Shown here piece after piece: positions 16,520-25,769 of a stretch of 64,000 nt of DNA (the first letter of the stretch is position 1; every line of letters begins with the position of its first letter). The stretch is from NCBI RefSeq assembly GCF_015355625.1, contig NZ_JACLAF010000001.1, forward strand, positions 186,001 through 250,000. Direction: 5' to 3'. Under the pieces are notes generated by a model. The model ran no database searches, had not been told where the DNA came from, and saw nothing but the letters and a program-made list of their open reading frames with translations. The DNA is from Tamlana sp. I1. GTDB lineage: Bacteria; Bacteroidota; Bacteroidia; Flavobacteriales; Flavobacteriaceae. The position numbers were made by a program, and so were the translations under genes.

Positions 16520-17314
16520 TTGAAACGTAAATTCATTTTTATAATAGCCATTTGTTGGACAGGTTTAATGTCTGGACAATCTGTTGAATTATCAGGAAAA
16601 GTGATAAGTACTGCAAATATTGAAAACATTCATGTTGTTAATGCAACTCAGCAGCTTTTCACGATAACAAATACGCATGGCGAATTTCATATTTTGGTAA
16701 AATTAAATGATACTTTACGTTTTACTTCCATTCAGCATATACCCAAAACGCTTATTATTTCAGAAGAGATTTTAACTCGAAAAACCGTAATTGTAACTTT
16801 AGAAGAGCAAGTTAATCAGCTTGAAGAAGTTCGTGTTGGTAAAGTTTTAACGGGTGATTTAATGGCTGATATCAAAAACACTACAGGAAAAGCACCTTTA
16901 AATTTTTTCGACCTTGGCATTCCAGGTTATACAGGCAAAATTGCAACGCAAAGCGAACGCCGATTAGATCAGGCTAATGGAGAGGGCGTTGCTTTTAAAA
17001 CCTTATTACTTCAAGCATTAACTTTAAATGTTGCTGTAGATCCAATAATTAATGCGATTTCTGGTAGAACTAAAACTTTAAAGAGTCATGTTGAAATAGA
17101 AAGGAAAGCCAATTTAATGCGTCGTATAAAAGTGACATTTTCAAAAACTTTTTTTGAATCTAATCCGCTAGCTGAAGAAAAGAGAATCGACTTTTTTTAT
17201 TTCTGTGAAGAAGACATCCATTTTCTTGAAGCTTGTGAAAACAAAAGCGATTTTGAAGTTTTACTTTTTTTAGAGAAAAAGTATGTAGAATACATTGAAA
17301 ATCAAAAGCAGTGA
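16520..17314 (+). CDS. Secreted carboxypeptidase-regulatory-like domain protein, paralogue
   Basis: 264-aa paralogue of the preceding gene with the same layout: signal peptide (IIAICWTGLMSGQ), a regulatory-like beta-sandwich (LSGKVISTANIENIHVVNAT, THGEFHILVKLNDTLRF), the linker NQLEEVRVGKVLTGDLMADI, and a C-terminal domain of unknown function. The start is TTG; no ATG gives a complete signal peptide. The 146-base gap before it has no obvious promoter. The pair probably arose by tandem duplication and has diverged widely outside the N-terminal domain. Confidence 0.78.
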   Translation: MKRKFIFIIAICWTGLMSGQSVELSGKVISTANIENIHVVNATQQLFTITNTHGEFHILVKLNDTLRFTSIQHIPKTLIISEEILTRKTVIVTLEEQVNQLEEVRVGKVLTGDLMADIKNTTGKAPLNFFDLGIPGYTGKIATQSERRLDQANGEGVAFKTLLLQALTLNVAVDPIINAISGRTKTLKSHVEIERKANLMRRIKVTFSKTFFESNPLAEEKRIDFFYFCEEDIHFLEACENKSDFEVLLFLEKKYVEYIENQKQ

Positions 17315-17358
17315 TGTTTATAAAGACAAATTGCCGCAGTTTATGGTTTTAAAATAAT

Positions 17359-17366
17359 TATTTTTG
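17359..17366 (+). promoter_or_regulatory. -7 promoter box before DUF6702 gene
   Basis: TATTTTTG matches TAnnTTTG and lies 14 bases upstream of the ATG at 17381. Confidence 0.5.
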
Positions 17367-17380
17367 CAAAAACAAATTCA

Positions 17381-17884
17381 ATGAAATTAAACAGGTTATT
17401 TCTGCTATTGTTTATTATTCCGCTTTGCGCATTTACGGGCGTACACAAATATTATGTAAGTGTGACTCAAATAGATTATGTTGAAGACAAGCAAGCGGTA
17501 CAGATAATTTCTAGAATTTTTATCGATGACTTTGAACGCTTATTACGAGAGCGTTATGATGAAAATATTACCCTAGCTGGCGATAATGAAACCGAAAATG
17601 TCGATTTGTATATTGCCCGTTATTTAAGTGATAAATTGAAGATTAAAATTAACGGTAAGCCTGTTGAGCTTCAATTTATAGGGAAAGCCTATGATGCCGA
17701 TATTATGAAATGTTATATAGAAATAGAACAAGTTAATGCTATAAAGTCTATTGAAATAAGCAATAGAGTGTTGTTTGATTTGTTTGAAGATCAGCAAAAT
17801 ATCGTTAAAACTAACATAAATTCGAAGCAGAAAAGTTTTATGTTTTACCCTCAAAAAGATCATGCGGTGTTAAAATTTGATTAA
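17381..17884 (+). CDS. DUF6702 family exported protein
   Basis: 167-aa protein with a signal peptide (FLLLFIIPLCAFTG). The mature part begins HKYYVSVTQIDYVEDKQAVQ, the DUF6702 hallmark, and continues as a beta-rich domain (SRIFIDDFERLLRERYDENI). Proteins of this family in flavobacteria usually stand just upstream of an M1 peptidase gene, as here (17995). The function is unknown. The conserved neighbourhood suggests a link to the peptidase. Confidence 0.82.
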   Translation: MKLNRLFLLLFIIPLCAFTGVHKYYVSVTQIDYVEDKQAVQIISRIFIDDFERLLRERYDENITLAGDNETENVDLYIARYLSDKLKIKINGKPVELQFIGKAYDADIMKCYIEIEQVNAIKSIEISNRVLFDLFEDQQNIVKTNINSKQKSFMFYPQKDHAVLKFD

Positions 17885-17994
17885 TTTTGAGGTATTGCTT
17901 TTAAATTTTAGTAATTTCGTGCGTTTTTGATGTTATTTTTTCAATAAAATTAATCAAAATCAATTATTTTTAAAACTGAAAAATAAGAGTTCAT

Positions 17995-20313
17995 ATGAGA
18001 AAAATCGCTTATTTCTGTCTTTCATTGGTATTTTTTACTTCTGGAGTGTTTGCCCAAACCCAGGAAAAAGAACAGGAAAAGGAACAACCTAAAGTCGGAC
18101 ACACAAACACCAATAAGTTTAAGCAGTTGTACGATGAGTTTTCAACACCCAACATGTATAGGGCGGCTTCTGGAGCACCAGGATCTGCATATTATCAGCA
18201 GCAAGCCGATTACAAAATGGATATTGTTTTAGATGATAAAAATGCTAAGCTTTCTGGTTTTGAAACGATAACGTATACCAATAATTCTCCCGATAATCTT
18301 AAATATTTATGGGTTCAGCTAGACCAGAATGTTAGAGCCAAAGATTCAAAATCACCTTTAATAGAATCTAGTGCCTTAGCACCTGTTTTTCAACCAGACG
18401 ATTTTGCTTCAAAATATTTAACTGATGGACCTAACTTCGGATTTAATATTCAGGAAGTTAGCGTAAACGGTAAGCCACTTAGTTATATGATTAATAGAAC
18501 CATGATGCGTGTAGAGCTTCCTAAGGTTTTAAAGTCTGGTGACAAGTTTTCATTTTCAATAAAATGGTGGTATAACATCAATAATCACGTTGAAGATGGT
18601 GGCCGTTCGGGTTACGAGTTTTTCCCAAAAGATGGTAATAGAGCCTACGTTATTGCTCAGTTTTTTCCAAGAATGGCTGTGTATAGCGATGTTGAAGGTT
18701 GGCAAAATTCTCAATTTTGGGGACGCGATGAGTTTGCTTTACCATTTGGAGATTATGAGGTGAATATTACAGTTCCTGCCGATCATATTTTAGATGGCAC
18801 AGGAGTTTTAACAAATAGAAAAGAGGTATATTCAAAAGATATGATGCAGCGTTATGAAGCTGCTAAAAAATCTTTTGATAAGCCTGTAATTATAGCCAAT
18901 CAAGCTGAAGCTGAAGTACGTGAGAAGTCATTTTCTGAAGACACAAAAACATGGAAATTAAAGGCTGAAAACGTACGCGATTTTGGATTTGCAACTTCTA
19001 GAAAATATATCCTAGATATGATGGCTGTAAAAATTGGCGAAAAAAATGTTATGGCTGTTTCGCTTTACGCTAAAGAGGGGAACCCACTTTGGGAAGAATG
19101 GTCTACCAGAGCCGTTGGAAGTACTTTGGAATCGTACTCGCGTATGACTTTCGATTATCCTTACCATAAGGCGATTTCAGTACATGCACAGCGTCAAGGG
19201 ATGGAATATCCTATGATTTGCTGGAACTATGGGCGCCCAAAAGAAGATGGTACTTACAGCGATCGTGTAAAATATGGTATGATGGGCGTTATTATTCATG
19301 AGGTTGGACATAACTTTTTTCCAATGATTGTAAATAGTGATGAGCGTCAATGGACTTGGATGGACGAGGGATTAAATACCTTCGTACAATACATTGCCGA
19401 ACAAGATTTTGGTAAAAAGTACCCGGCAGCTTTATCGGCCAACGATAAACATTTCCCATCCGATCGTGGTCCAGCAAAAATGATTGTGCCATACATGGGC
19501 GGTAATCAAGATTTTATTGCACCAATAATGACAAAAGGTTTAAATACCTACCAATTTGGTAATAATGCCTACGGAAAACCAGCAACTGCTTTAAATATTT
19601 TAAGAGAAACGGTTATGGGACACGAGTTGTTCGATTATGCTTTTAAAGAATATGCAAACCGTTGGAAATTTAAACACCCAACTCCAGAAGACTTTTTTAG
19701 AACCATGGAAGATGCTTCAGCATTCGATTTAGATTGGTATTGGAGAGGTTGGTTTTACACCACCGATTGGGTTGATATAGGCATTAAAGACGTAAAGAAA
19801 TTATATGTTACTTCAGAGCCAAACACCTATATTAAAGATATCGCTAAGAAAAACGGATTTGATGTTAAAGATTTACGTCCTTTAGTTTTTATTGTTGAAG
19901 AAGGTAGTGAAGATTATAAAGAAGAACTTAAATCTGGAACGGTTATAGAAAATAGTATACCTTTAAAGGAATATATTATGGATAATTTTACGCCGGAAGA
20001 GCGTAAAAATTTAAAGACGCCAAAATTTTTCTATAACATCACTTTCAATAAGCCAGGAGGTCTAGTTATGCCAATTATCGTGAAATACAATTATGTAGAT
20101 GGTACTTCAAAAACGGAAACTTATCCGGCACAAATTTGGAGGTTAAACGATAAGGAAGTTACTAAGGCTATTGCTTCCGAAAAGGAGATTAAATCAATTC
20201 AAATCGATCCAAACGAAGAAACGGCCGATATAGATACAAGTAATAATTCATGGCCAAAACAAGCTCAAGAAAGTGAATTCGATCAGTTTAAAGACAATAA
20301 ATTAAAAAGCTAA
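17995..20313 (+). CDS. M1 family metallopeptidase, exported
   Basis: Zinc aminopeptidase-like protein (772 aa) with a signal peptide (SLVFFTSGVFAQ). An N-terminal beta domain (about 60-280) precedes the catalytic domain. The zinc site is HEVGHNFFP (His435, Glu436, His439) with the third ligand Glu458 in WTWMDEGLNTF, the full HExxH-x18-E pattern. The GAMEN-like exopeptidase motif of M1 enzymes is not obvious; the position reads QGMEYPMICW, so typical aminopeptidase specificity is uncertain. It is probably periplasmic or surface-associated. A terminator follows at 20352-20376. Confidence 0.9.
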   Translation: MRKIAYFCLSLVFFTSGVFAQTQEKEQEKEQPKVGHTNTNKFKQLYDEFSTPNMYRAASGAPGSAYYQQQADYKMDIVLDDKNAKLSGFETITYTNNSPDNLKYLWVQLDQNVRAKDSKSPLIESSALAPVFQPDDFASKYLTDGPNFGFNIQEVSVNGKPLSYMINRTMMRVELPKVLKSGDKFSFSIKWWYNINNHVEDGGRSGYEFFPKDGNRAYVIAQFFPRMAVYSDVEGWQNSQFWGRDEFALPFGDYEVNITVPADHILDGTGVLTNRKEVYSKDMMQRYEAAKKSFDKPVIIANQAEAEVREKSFSEDTKTWKLKAENVRDFGFATSRKYILDMMAVKIGEKNVMAVSLYAKEGNPLWEEWSTRAVGSTLESYSRMTFDYPYHKAISVHAQRQGMEYPMICWNYGRPKEDGTYSDRVKYGMMGVIIHEVGHNFFPMIVNSDERQWTWMDEGLNTFVQYIAEQDFGKKYPAALSANDKHFPSDRGPAKMIVPYMGGNQDFIAPIMTKGLNTYQFGNNAYGKPATALNILRETVMGHELFDYAFKEYANRWKFKHPTPEDFFRTMEDASAFDLDWYWRGWFYTTDWVDIGIKDVKKLYVTSEPNTYIKDIAKKNGFDVKDLRPLVFIVEEGSEDYKEELKSGTVIENSIPLKEYIMDNFTPEERKNLKTPKFFYNITFNKPGGLVMPIIVKYNYVDGTSKTETYPAQIWRLNDKEVTKAIASEKEIKSIQIDPNEETADIDTSNNSWPKQAQESEFDQFKDNKLKS

Positions 20314-20351
20314 AAGACAGCCGTAAAATAAGGCTTTAGAATAATTAAAAG

Positions 20352-20376
20352 AAAGTCGATTTTTAAAATCGGCTTT
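20352..20376 (+). terminator. Terminator after M1 peptidase gene
   Basis: AAAGTCGATTTT (20352-20363) pairs with AAAATCGGCTTT (20365-20376) with one G-T pair, followed by TTTT. Confidence 0.85.
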
Positions 20377-20401
20377 TTTTTATTCTTATCAAACAACTTA
20401 G

Positions 20402-20409
20402 TATATTTG
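20402..20409 (+). promoter_or_regulatory. -7 promoter box of tatA
   Basis: TATATTTG ends only 4 bases before the GTG start codon at 20414. This places the likely transcription start at or next to the start codon. Confidence 0.65.
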
Positions 20410-20413
20410 TATT

Positions 20414-20701
20414 GTGATACAGCAAGCAACATTTTTATTTATTAGCGGAGCAGAAATAGCGTTTATCCTATTTATTGCTATCATGATTTTTGGAGCAGAT
20501 AAGCTTCCGGAAATAGCTAGGGGCTTAGGGCAAGGCATGCGTACACTTAAAGATGCCACAAACGACATTAAGCAAGAAATCACCAAAACTGCCGAAAATA
20601 GTGGTATAGATACTAGCATTACTACCGATGTTAAAAAAGAACTCGACAAAGTTAAAGACGACTTAAACGAGTTTACAGGTTCTGTACGCCGAAAATTCTA
20701 A
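20414..20701 (+). CDS. tatA: Twin-arginine translocase subunit TatA/TatB-like
   Basis: Small pore-forming component (95 aa) of the Tat system, which exports folded proteins. It has one N-terminal membrane helix (ISGAEIAFILFIAIMIFGADKL) followed directly by the amphipathic helix PEIARGLGQGMRTLKDATND and a charged tail, the TatA/B layout. The GTG at 20414 is needed: the next Met lies within the membrane helix. The gene stands alone between a terminator and about 210 bases with no recognisable feature. Confidence 0.9.
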   Translation: MIQQATFLFISGAEIAFILFIAIMIFGADKLPEIARGLGQGMRTLKDATNDIKQEITKTAENSGIDTSITTDVKKELDKVKDDLNEFTGSVRRKF

Positions 20702-20914
20702 GCATAATATTTCTGCAGTTACTTTTTACTAGGCATTCTAACAGTACTTCAATTCATAACGAGAGATACAACAACTAAATGTAGACTTATAAAGTTTAAG
20801 TTTACTTTTTCAATGTTTGTTCATTAGAATCCTTAATAAAATTATAGCCACTTTATTTCTTGTATGAACTATGTTTTATACCTTTAAAACTGAGTTTCAA
20901 ATTATAAAACAAAA

Positions 20915-21328
20915 ATGAAGAAAGCAGGCCTTTTATTTTTCGGAATATTTATTCTTATTTCATGTGGAAATACGAGTAAGAGCAAAGACAGTGATATTAA
21001 TACACAAAAAATTGTTGGTAACGATAAAGATGAGCATGATTGTGTTGGCTCTGCAGGATATACATGGAGCGAATTGAAACAAGATTGTGTACGCCTATTT
21101 GAAGCAGGACAACGGTTAAATTCAGTTATTGATGAGACTGAAAAACCGGTGTTTGTTTTGTTTAATGATGACCAGTCTAAACTTGAATTATTCTTACCTA
21201 ATGAAAAATCGACGGTTATTTTAAGTGCATTAGAAAAGGGCAAATACACTTCAGGAAATTATAACTACATCATTAACACCAAGACATTAATGATAAATGG
21301 AAAGCCAGCCTATAAATCCTCTAAATAA
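20915..21328 (+). CDS. Small lipoprotein of unknown function
   Basis: 137-aa lipoprotein (signal KKAGLLFFGIFILISCGN, lipidated Cys about 18). A conserved block, DEHDCVGSAGYTWSELKQDC, carries two Cys that may form a disulfide and recurs in hypothetical lipoproteins of other Bacteroidetes. The C-terminal half looks beta-rich (EKPVFVLFNDDQSKLELFLP). It ends 3 bases before the deacetylase gene, so they are co-transcribed. Confidence 0.78.
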   Translation: MKKAGLLFFGIFILISCGNTSKSKDSDINTQKIVGNDKDEHDCVGSAGYTWSELKQDCVRLFEAGQRLNSVIDETEKPVFVLFNDDQSKLELFLPNEKSTVILSALEKGKYTSGNYNYIINTKTLMINGKPAYKSSK

Positions 21329-21331
21329 AGC

Positions 21332-22162
21332 GTGATTAACTCAAAACTAATAATATATAGTTGCCTTATTTTAACACTATCAGTCGCTTTTGGGCAGTCA
21401 AAAAAAGATTTTTCTTGGCCAAATGGAGCAAAAGCAGCCGTTTGTTTAACTTACGACGACGGACTTCCCAGTCATATAAAAACTGTAGTACCTGCACTTA
21501 AAAAATACAATTTTAAAGGCACTTTTTATCCAACATTGGCTTCATCTTCAATTTATGAAGACATGGATAAGTGGAAAGCGCTTGCTAACAACGGCCATGA
21601 ATTGGGAAATCATACCGTTTATCATCCGTGTCAGAAATCTGCAGCAGGGATGGATTGGGTAAAACCTTATCATGATTTAGACAACTATACATTAGATCAA
21701 ATATCTGAAGAAATTAAATTGGCAAATACCATGTTAATGGCAATCGATGGAGAAAAAGACCGTACTTTTGCTTATCCATGTGCGCATCATATAGCCAGTG
21801 GAAAAAGTTATAGACCATTTGTAGCATCGCAATTTTTGTCGGCAAGAGATAGTTCGGAAGCACGTGAAGCCTTATTAGAGCTATTAGATATCGATTTGAA
21901 TAAGGTGCCATCTTGGGCGCCAAACGGCCATAATGCAGAAGCGCTTATTGGTTATATTCAAAATATTATCGAAAATGAAACTTTTAGCACCTTTACATTT
22001 CATGGTATTGGCGCGGAATATTTAAGCGTATCAAAAGAAGATCACGAAAAAATGTTGAAATTTTTAGATGCTAACCGCGATAAAATTTGGGTAGCAACAT
22101 TTAAACAAACCACAGATTATTTAGCCTCCTACAAAAATAGTTTTCCTAAGAAACGTGAGTAA
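21332..22162 (+). CDS. Polysaccharide deacetylase (NodB) family protein, exported
   Basis: 276-aa carbohydrate esterase family 4-type protein with a signal peptide ending at VAFGQ. NodB motif 1 is LTYDDGLPSH (Asp42, Asp43), motif 2 is HELGNHTVYH (H-x3-H), and later motifs are AYPCAHH and TFHGIG. It is expected to remove acetyl groups from N-acetylated glycans; the actual glycan is unknown. The start is a GTG 3 bases after the lipoprotein stop. Confidence 0.88.
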   Translation: MINSKLIIYSCLILTLSVAFGQSKKDFSWPNGAKAAVCLTYDDGLPSHIKTVVPALKKYNFKGTFYPTLASSSIYEDMDKWKALANNGHELGNHTVYHPCQKSAAGMDWVKPYHDLDNYTLDQISEEIKLANTMLMAIDGEKDRTFAYPCAHHIASGKSYRPFVASQFLSARDSSEAREALLELLDIDLNKVPSWAPNGHNAEALIGYIQNIIENETFSTFTFHGIGAEYLSVSKEDHEKMLKFLDANRDKIWVATFKQTTDYLASYKNSFPKKRE

Positions 22163-22352
22163 ACTTACTTTAGTTATAAGATTAGTTTGAATATTTATCA
22201 ATTTTTTTAGCTCACTAAAACTTTTAATTTAGTATTTTTAAAATTGTGCTTTTGTTTTTTTTTGAACTTTTATTAACTATTTTTTTCAGAAAAACAGGCC
22301 ATCAAATTTTGAAAATTATTTAAACCACCAATTAACCAACTAAATTTAACCT

Positions 22353-23060
22353 ATGATTATTTTTGGAACCAGAGGCGTAAAATCTACCATTAAAACAGGA
22401 GATTTTAATTGTCCGCAATGCAATCAAATTAAACCATTTAGACACCGTAAAGTTACCAAGTTTTTTACACTTTATTTTATCCCGATTATTCCTTTGGGTA
22501 ATAAAGGCGAGTATGTAGAATGTAAGGGATGCAATAACACATACATTGCAAGAGTACTTGAAAACAACACTGCTGAGAATAAAGAAATTTTTCAAGTATT
22601 ACACGAAAAAGCAATAAAACATTCCATGGTTTTAACCATGCTTGCCGATGGTGAAATTGATGCCAATGAAAAGCAACAAGTTTTAGAGATTATTAATAAG
22701 TTTTGCCAACATAAGCTAGATATGCACCAGTTAACTAGTTATATACAGGAAGTGCAAAGAGACCGTGAGGATGTATCAACTTATTTAAAGAAAATTGGTT
22801 CGATGTTAAATTTTCAAGGGAAAGAACTGATTTTGAGATGTGCTTTTTTAGTAGCTGCTTCTGATGGAAATGTAGATAAATCAGAAATTAAACTCATGAA
22901 AAAAATGGCAAAAGCATTGGATTTAACTTCAAGTCAATATGATGCATTATTAGCTAAATATACGAGTGAAATCGCTAAAAAACCACAAACAGTTATTTCG
23001 AATACCGAAACACCTGCACCTGTTGTTACCGAAGATCATAGTCGATTTATGCCTAATTAA
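22353..23060 (+). CDS. Zinc-ribbon and TerB-like domain protein
   Basis: 235-aa cytoplasmic protein. The N-terminus has a four-Cys zinc ribbon (CPQC at about 20-23 and CKGC at about 57-60) with a hydrophobic turn between (FTLYFIPIIPLG). Residues about 85-210 form a TerB-like helical bundle with two acidic repeats, MLADGEIDANEKQQV and AASDGNVDKSEIKL, each a D-G-x-x-D metal-binding motif of that family. TerB domains occur in tellurite-resistance and stress systems; the role here is unknown. It is a single gene. Confidence 0.82.
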   Translation: MIIFGTRGVKSTIKTGDFNCPQCNQIKPFRHRKVTKFFTLYFIPIIPLGNKGEYVECKGCNNTYIARVLENNTAENKEIFQVLHEKAIKHSMVLTMLADGEIDANEKQQVLEIINKFCQHKLDMHQLTSYIQEVQRDREDVSTYLKKIGSMLNFQGKELILRCAFLVAASDGNVDKSEIKLMKKMAKALDLTSSQYDALLAKYTSEIAKKPQTVISNTETPAPVVTEDHSRFMPN

Positions 23061-23265
23061 ATAAGCGCTATTTTTCAATTTAAAACCTAAAAAGGAGGCT
23101 TTCTAAGAAGGGTATTTGATGTCATATTGCTTGTCAAAAACATTTTTAACTGCTTGTTAATCAATTATGGTTTTGATAAGCTGAACCTGACAAATTAAAT
23201 TTAACTAGCTTTTCAGACAGCTTCCTTTTATTTTTTTTAAGCCCTGAGTATTTCCAGTAAGCAGA

Positions 23266-23907
23266 TTATAATTTTCTGCTAATTGTTAATCCATCTCGAA
23301 TAGGCAATAGCACAGTTTCAATGCGTGAATCTTCTTTTAATAGCGAATTGTATTCTAAAAGGGCTTTTGTTGAAGCATCATCGGGTTTTAAAGGTTCTAA
23401 CACTTTACCACTCCAAAGCACGTTATCCGATAAAATAATACCGCCTACATTAAGTTTATCTATAATCAGATTGAAATAATTGGGGTAGTTTTCTTTATCG
23501 GCATCAATAAAAATTAAGTCGAAGGTTTTATCAAGCTCAGGAATAATGTCTAATGCATTGCCTAAATGCTGAAAAATTTGATGACCATATTCGGATTTAT
23601 CAAAATATTTTCGCTGAAAATCAAACAGTTCTTCATTCACATCCATAGTGTGAAATTCTCCTGAATCTTGCATGCCTTCCGCTAAACAAAGCGCTGAATA
23701 TCCTGTGTATGTACCTATTTCTAAAATGTTTTTTGGATTAACGAGTTTAGAAATCATACTTAAAACACGTCCTTGGTAATGCCCACTAAGCATACGGGGT
23801 TGCAATATTTTTTGATAAGTTTCTCGGGTTAATTGTTGTAATAATTCTGGTTCATTTTCAGAATGGGCTACAACATAATCATCTAGTTTTTCAGGAATAA
23901 AATGCAT
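23266..23907 (-). CDS. Class I SAM-dependent O-methyltransferase
   Basis: 213-aa methyltransferase of the Methyltransf_3 (catechol O-methyltransferase-like) family. Motif I is ILEIGTYTGYSALCLA and the metal-ligand segment is DLIFIDADKENYPNYF, followed by SDNVLWSGKV. Related bacterial enzymes include the tRNA U34 hydroxyl methyltransferase TrmR as well as catechol-type enzymes, so the substrate is open. It is the last gene of the run of minus-strand genes that form the kynurenine cluster, 51 bases after the ACMS decarboxylase gene, but need not belong to the pathway. Confidence 0.85.
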   Translation of the reverse strand: MHFIPEKLDDYVVAHSENEPELLQQLTRETYQKILQPRMLSGHYQGRVLSMISKLVNPKNILEIGTYTGYSALCLAEGMQDSGEFHTMDVNEELFDFQRKYFDKSEYGHQIFQHLGNALDIIPELDKTFDLIFIDADKENYPNYFNLIIDKLNVGGIILSDNVLWSGKVLEPLKPDDASTKALLEYNSLLKEDSRIETVLLPIRDGLTISRKL

Positions 23908-23958
23908 GCTTTTTTCGTTTATTGCGTATTTGATGTTTTACGCTAAGACACTTCAAAA

Positions 23959-25044
23959 TTAACTTAAAATTCTATTAATTAAATTTTCTTTAGCTAATTT
24001 ATCATCACCACATAACCATTGAATCACGTTATTTTCCCAAATAGCGTCGTATTCAATTTCGGTTATTATTTTTCGTTCTTTGGCTAAGTCTAATATTTTA
24101 CCGGGGTAGGATGATTGTTTTTCGCTCTCCATTTCGCCTAAAGGGTAGGGGTCGTCTAAGCCCATAATTACTTGTTTCGATCCTTGATTTTTAATAAGCA
24201 ATTCCAAACTTCCTGTATCGTGAACCAAAGTATCAAAAAAGATGTTTTTATGTCCAACAGCTTTTCTGGGGTGGTGCTTGCCTTCAAATAAATCGGGTCT
24301 GCCATCAAAACCTTGAATACGTCTTCCTAAATTAATTTGTGCCAATTGTCCGCCATGCGCAAAACAAGTTCTCATATTGGGATATTTTTCTTGGTAACCA
24401 TTTAAGGTTAAAAAATGATAGGCATCGGCGCACTGAGCAAGCATCCAAATAAGATGAAAACGCCAAGATGTGTTTTCTAATTTTATAAATTTTTCGCCAT
24501 CATAAGGATGAATTTCAACCGCTAAATTATACTTATTAGCCAATTCAAAAATGGGCTCGTTTTCTTCATCAAAAATACAGCGCCAAGTTCCTATGGTATC
24601 CATATAATGCGTTGGTAGGCAAAGTAATTGCAGACCAAGAGTTTCCACACAACGTTCAATTTCCCAACAGGCACTATTTACAAATCCGGGATGAACTACA
24701 AACCCACAAGTAAATTTAGACGGATGTTCCTGCTGAATTTTTGCATTAAAATCGTTTTGAAAGCGCAGGGCTTTTTTCATCTCTTCAACCCGTAAACCAT
24801 TGCCGTATAATTGCGAAAGATTTAAAACTACAGCATGATCAAGTTGGTTATGCGCCATCCATTCTAATTTCTCGTCTAGAAAAAAACTAGAGTGTGTTAC
24901 GGGGCGGCTCCAATCTTTTTGAAGCATGAATTTACGTTCTTTATCTACCCAAAAAATTTCCTTTTCTCTCATGAAATCAGGAATGTCTTCTGGGTAAGGC
25001 AGTAAATGCGAATGGCCGTTTATGCGTAGTTTACGTTTTGTCAT
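23959..25044 (-). CDS. nbaD: 2-amino-3-carboxymuconate-6-semialdehyde decarboxylase
   Basis: Amidohydrolase-family enzyme (361 aa) expected to convert ACMS to 2-aminomuconate semialdehyde and keep it from closing to quinolinate. Metal-ligand signatures are INGHSHLLPYP (H-x-H), EIHPYDGEKF and the late Asp of IMGLDDPYPLGE; FAHGGQLAQINLGRR is also family-like. It is somewhat longer than typical ACMSD (about 335 aa) owing to its N-terminus. The assignment rests on the family and on the adjacent 3-hydroxyanthranilate dioxygenase, whose product is the substrate. Confidence 0.88.
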   Translation of the reverse strand: MTKRKLRINGHSHLLPYPEDIPDFMREKEIFWVDKERKFMLQKDWSRPVTHSSFFLDEKLEWMAHNQLDHAVVLNLSQLYGNGLRVEEMKKALRFQNDFNAKIQQEHPSKFTCGFVVHPGFVNSACWEIERCVETLGLQLLCLPTHYMDTIGTWRCIFDEENEPIFELANKYNLAVEIHPYDGEKFIKLENTSWRFHLIWMLAQCADAYHFLTLNGYQEKYPNMRTCFAHGGQLAQINLGRRIQGFDGRPDLFEGKHHPRKAVGHKNIFFDTLVHDTGSLELLIKNQGSKQVIMGLDDPYPLGEMESEKQSSYPGKILDLAKERKIITEIEYDAIWENNVIQWLCGDDKLAKENLINRILS

Positions 25045-25083
25045 GATGTTATCTGAAAAACAAATTTCAGGATATTCGAGAGG

Positions 25084-25617
25084 TTAATCTATTTTAACTT
25101 TTTGGGGCGCTTGCATAATTTCACCACAGTTTGGGCAGCTACGTTTAGCTTTATCTCCATAAAATTTATCGAAAATTTTAGGCATGTCGGTTTCAATATT
25201 TTCTAGGGTAAAATCTTCTTCATAAAGTTTGGTGACACAGTTTTCGCAAAACCATAAAAGCGCATCGCGAGTGCCTTCGGGGCGTTTGTATTCAATAACT
25301 AAACCAACAGTGTTAGCGCCACGTTGCGGAGAGTGCGGTACTTTAGGCGGCAGTAAATAAATATCGCCTTCTTTTATATTAACGTCTTTAGGCGTGCCAT
25401 TATCAATAATTTTTAAAATGATATCGCCTTCAATTTGATAGAAAAATTCGGGAGTTTCATTGTAATGATAGTCTTTTCTGCTGTTTGGCCCACCAACTAC
25501 CATGACGATAAAATCGCCATCTTTCCAAACCACTTTATTGCCAACCGGGGGCTTAAGTAGGTGTCTGTTTTCCTCTATCCAAGCTTTAAAATTTATAGGT
25601 GAAGTTAAATGACTCAT
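25084..25617 (-). CDS. nbaC: 3-hydroxyanthranilate 3,4-dioxygenase
   Basis: Fe(II) cupin enzyme (177 aa) opening the ring of 3-hydroxyanthranilate to give ACMS. The cupin ligands are visible in KDYHYNETPEFFYQIEGD (His, Glu) and PPKVPHSPQRG (His). The C-terminal rubredoxin-like iron site typical of the bacterial enzymes is present as CENC and CPNC. It stands 39 bases upstream of the decarboxylase gene. The 152 bases separating it from the SDR gene hold no clear TAnnTTTG box. Confidence 0.95.
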   Translation of the reverse strand: MSHLTSPINFKAWIEENRHLLKPPVGNKVVWKDGDFIVMVVGGPNSRKDYHYNETPEFFYQIEGDIILKIIDNGTPKDVNIKEGDIYLLPPKVPHSPQRGANTVGLVIEYKRPEGTRDALLWFCENCVTKLYEEDFTLENIETDMPKIFDKFYGDKAKRSCPNCGEIMQAPQKVKID

Positions 25618-25769
25618 AGGAAAGTCCCTTTTAATCTCCCAAAAAGAGAGCTACTCAAAACGGGAAGTTTGAGTAAATATTAAACATGTGGTTGAAATTT
25701 AGTTTAAAGATAAAAAACATCTTAGGATTACGCTAATTTCGATTTTCTTTTGAAAGCTTAAAACAGCTT

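Noticed and set aside
20338-20400. Riboswitch or leader before tatA
   Set aside because: The only structure is the terminator of the M1 gene, and the tatA promoter leaves no leader.
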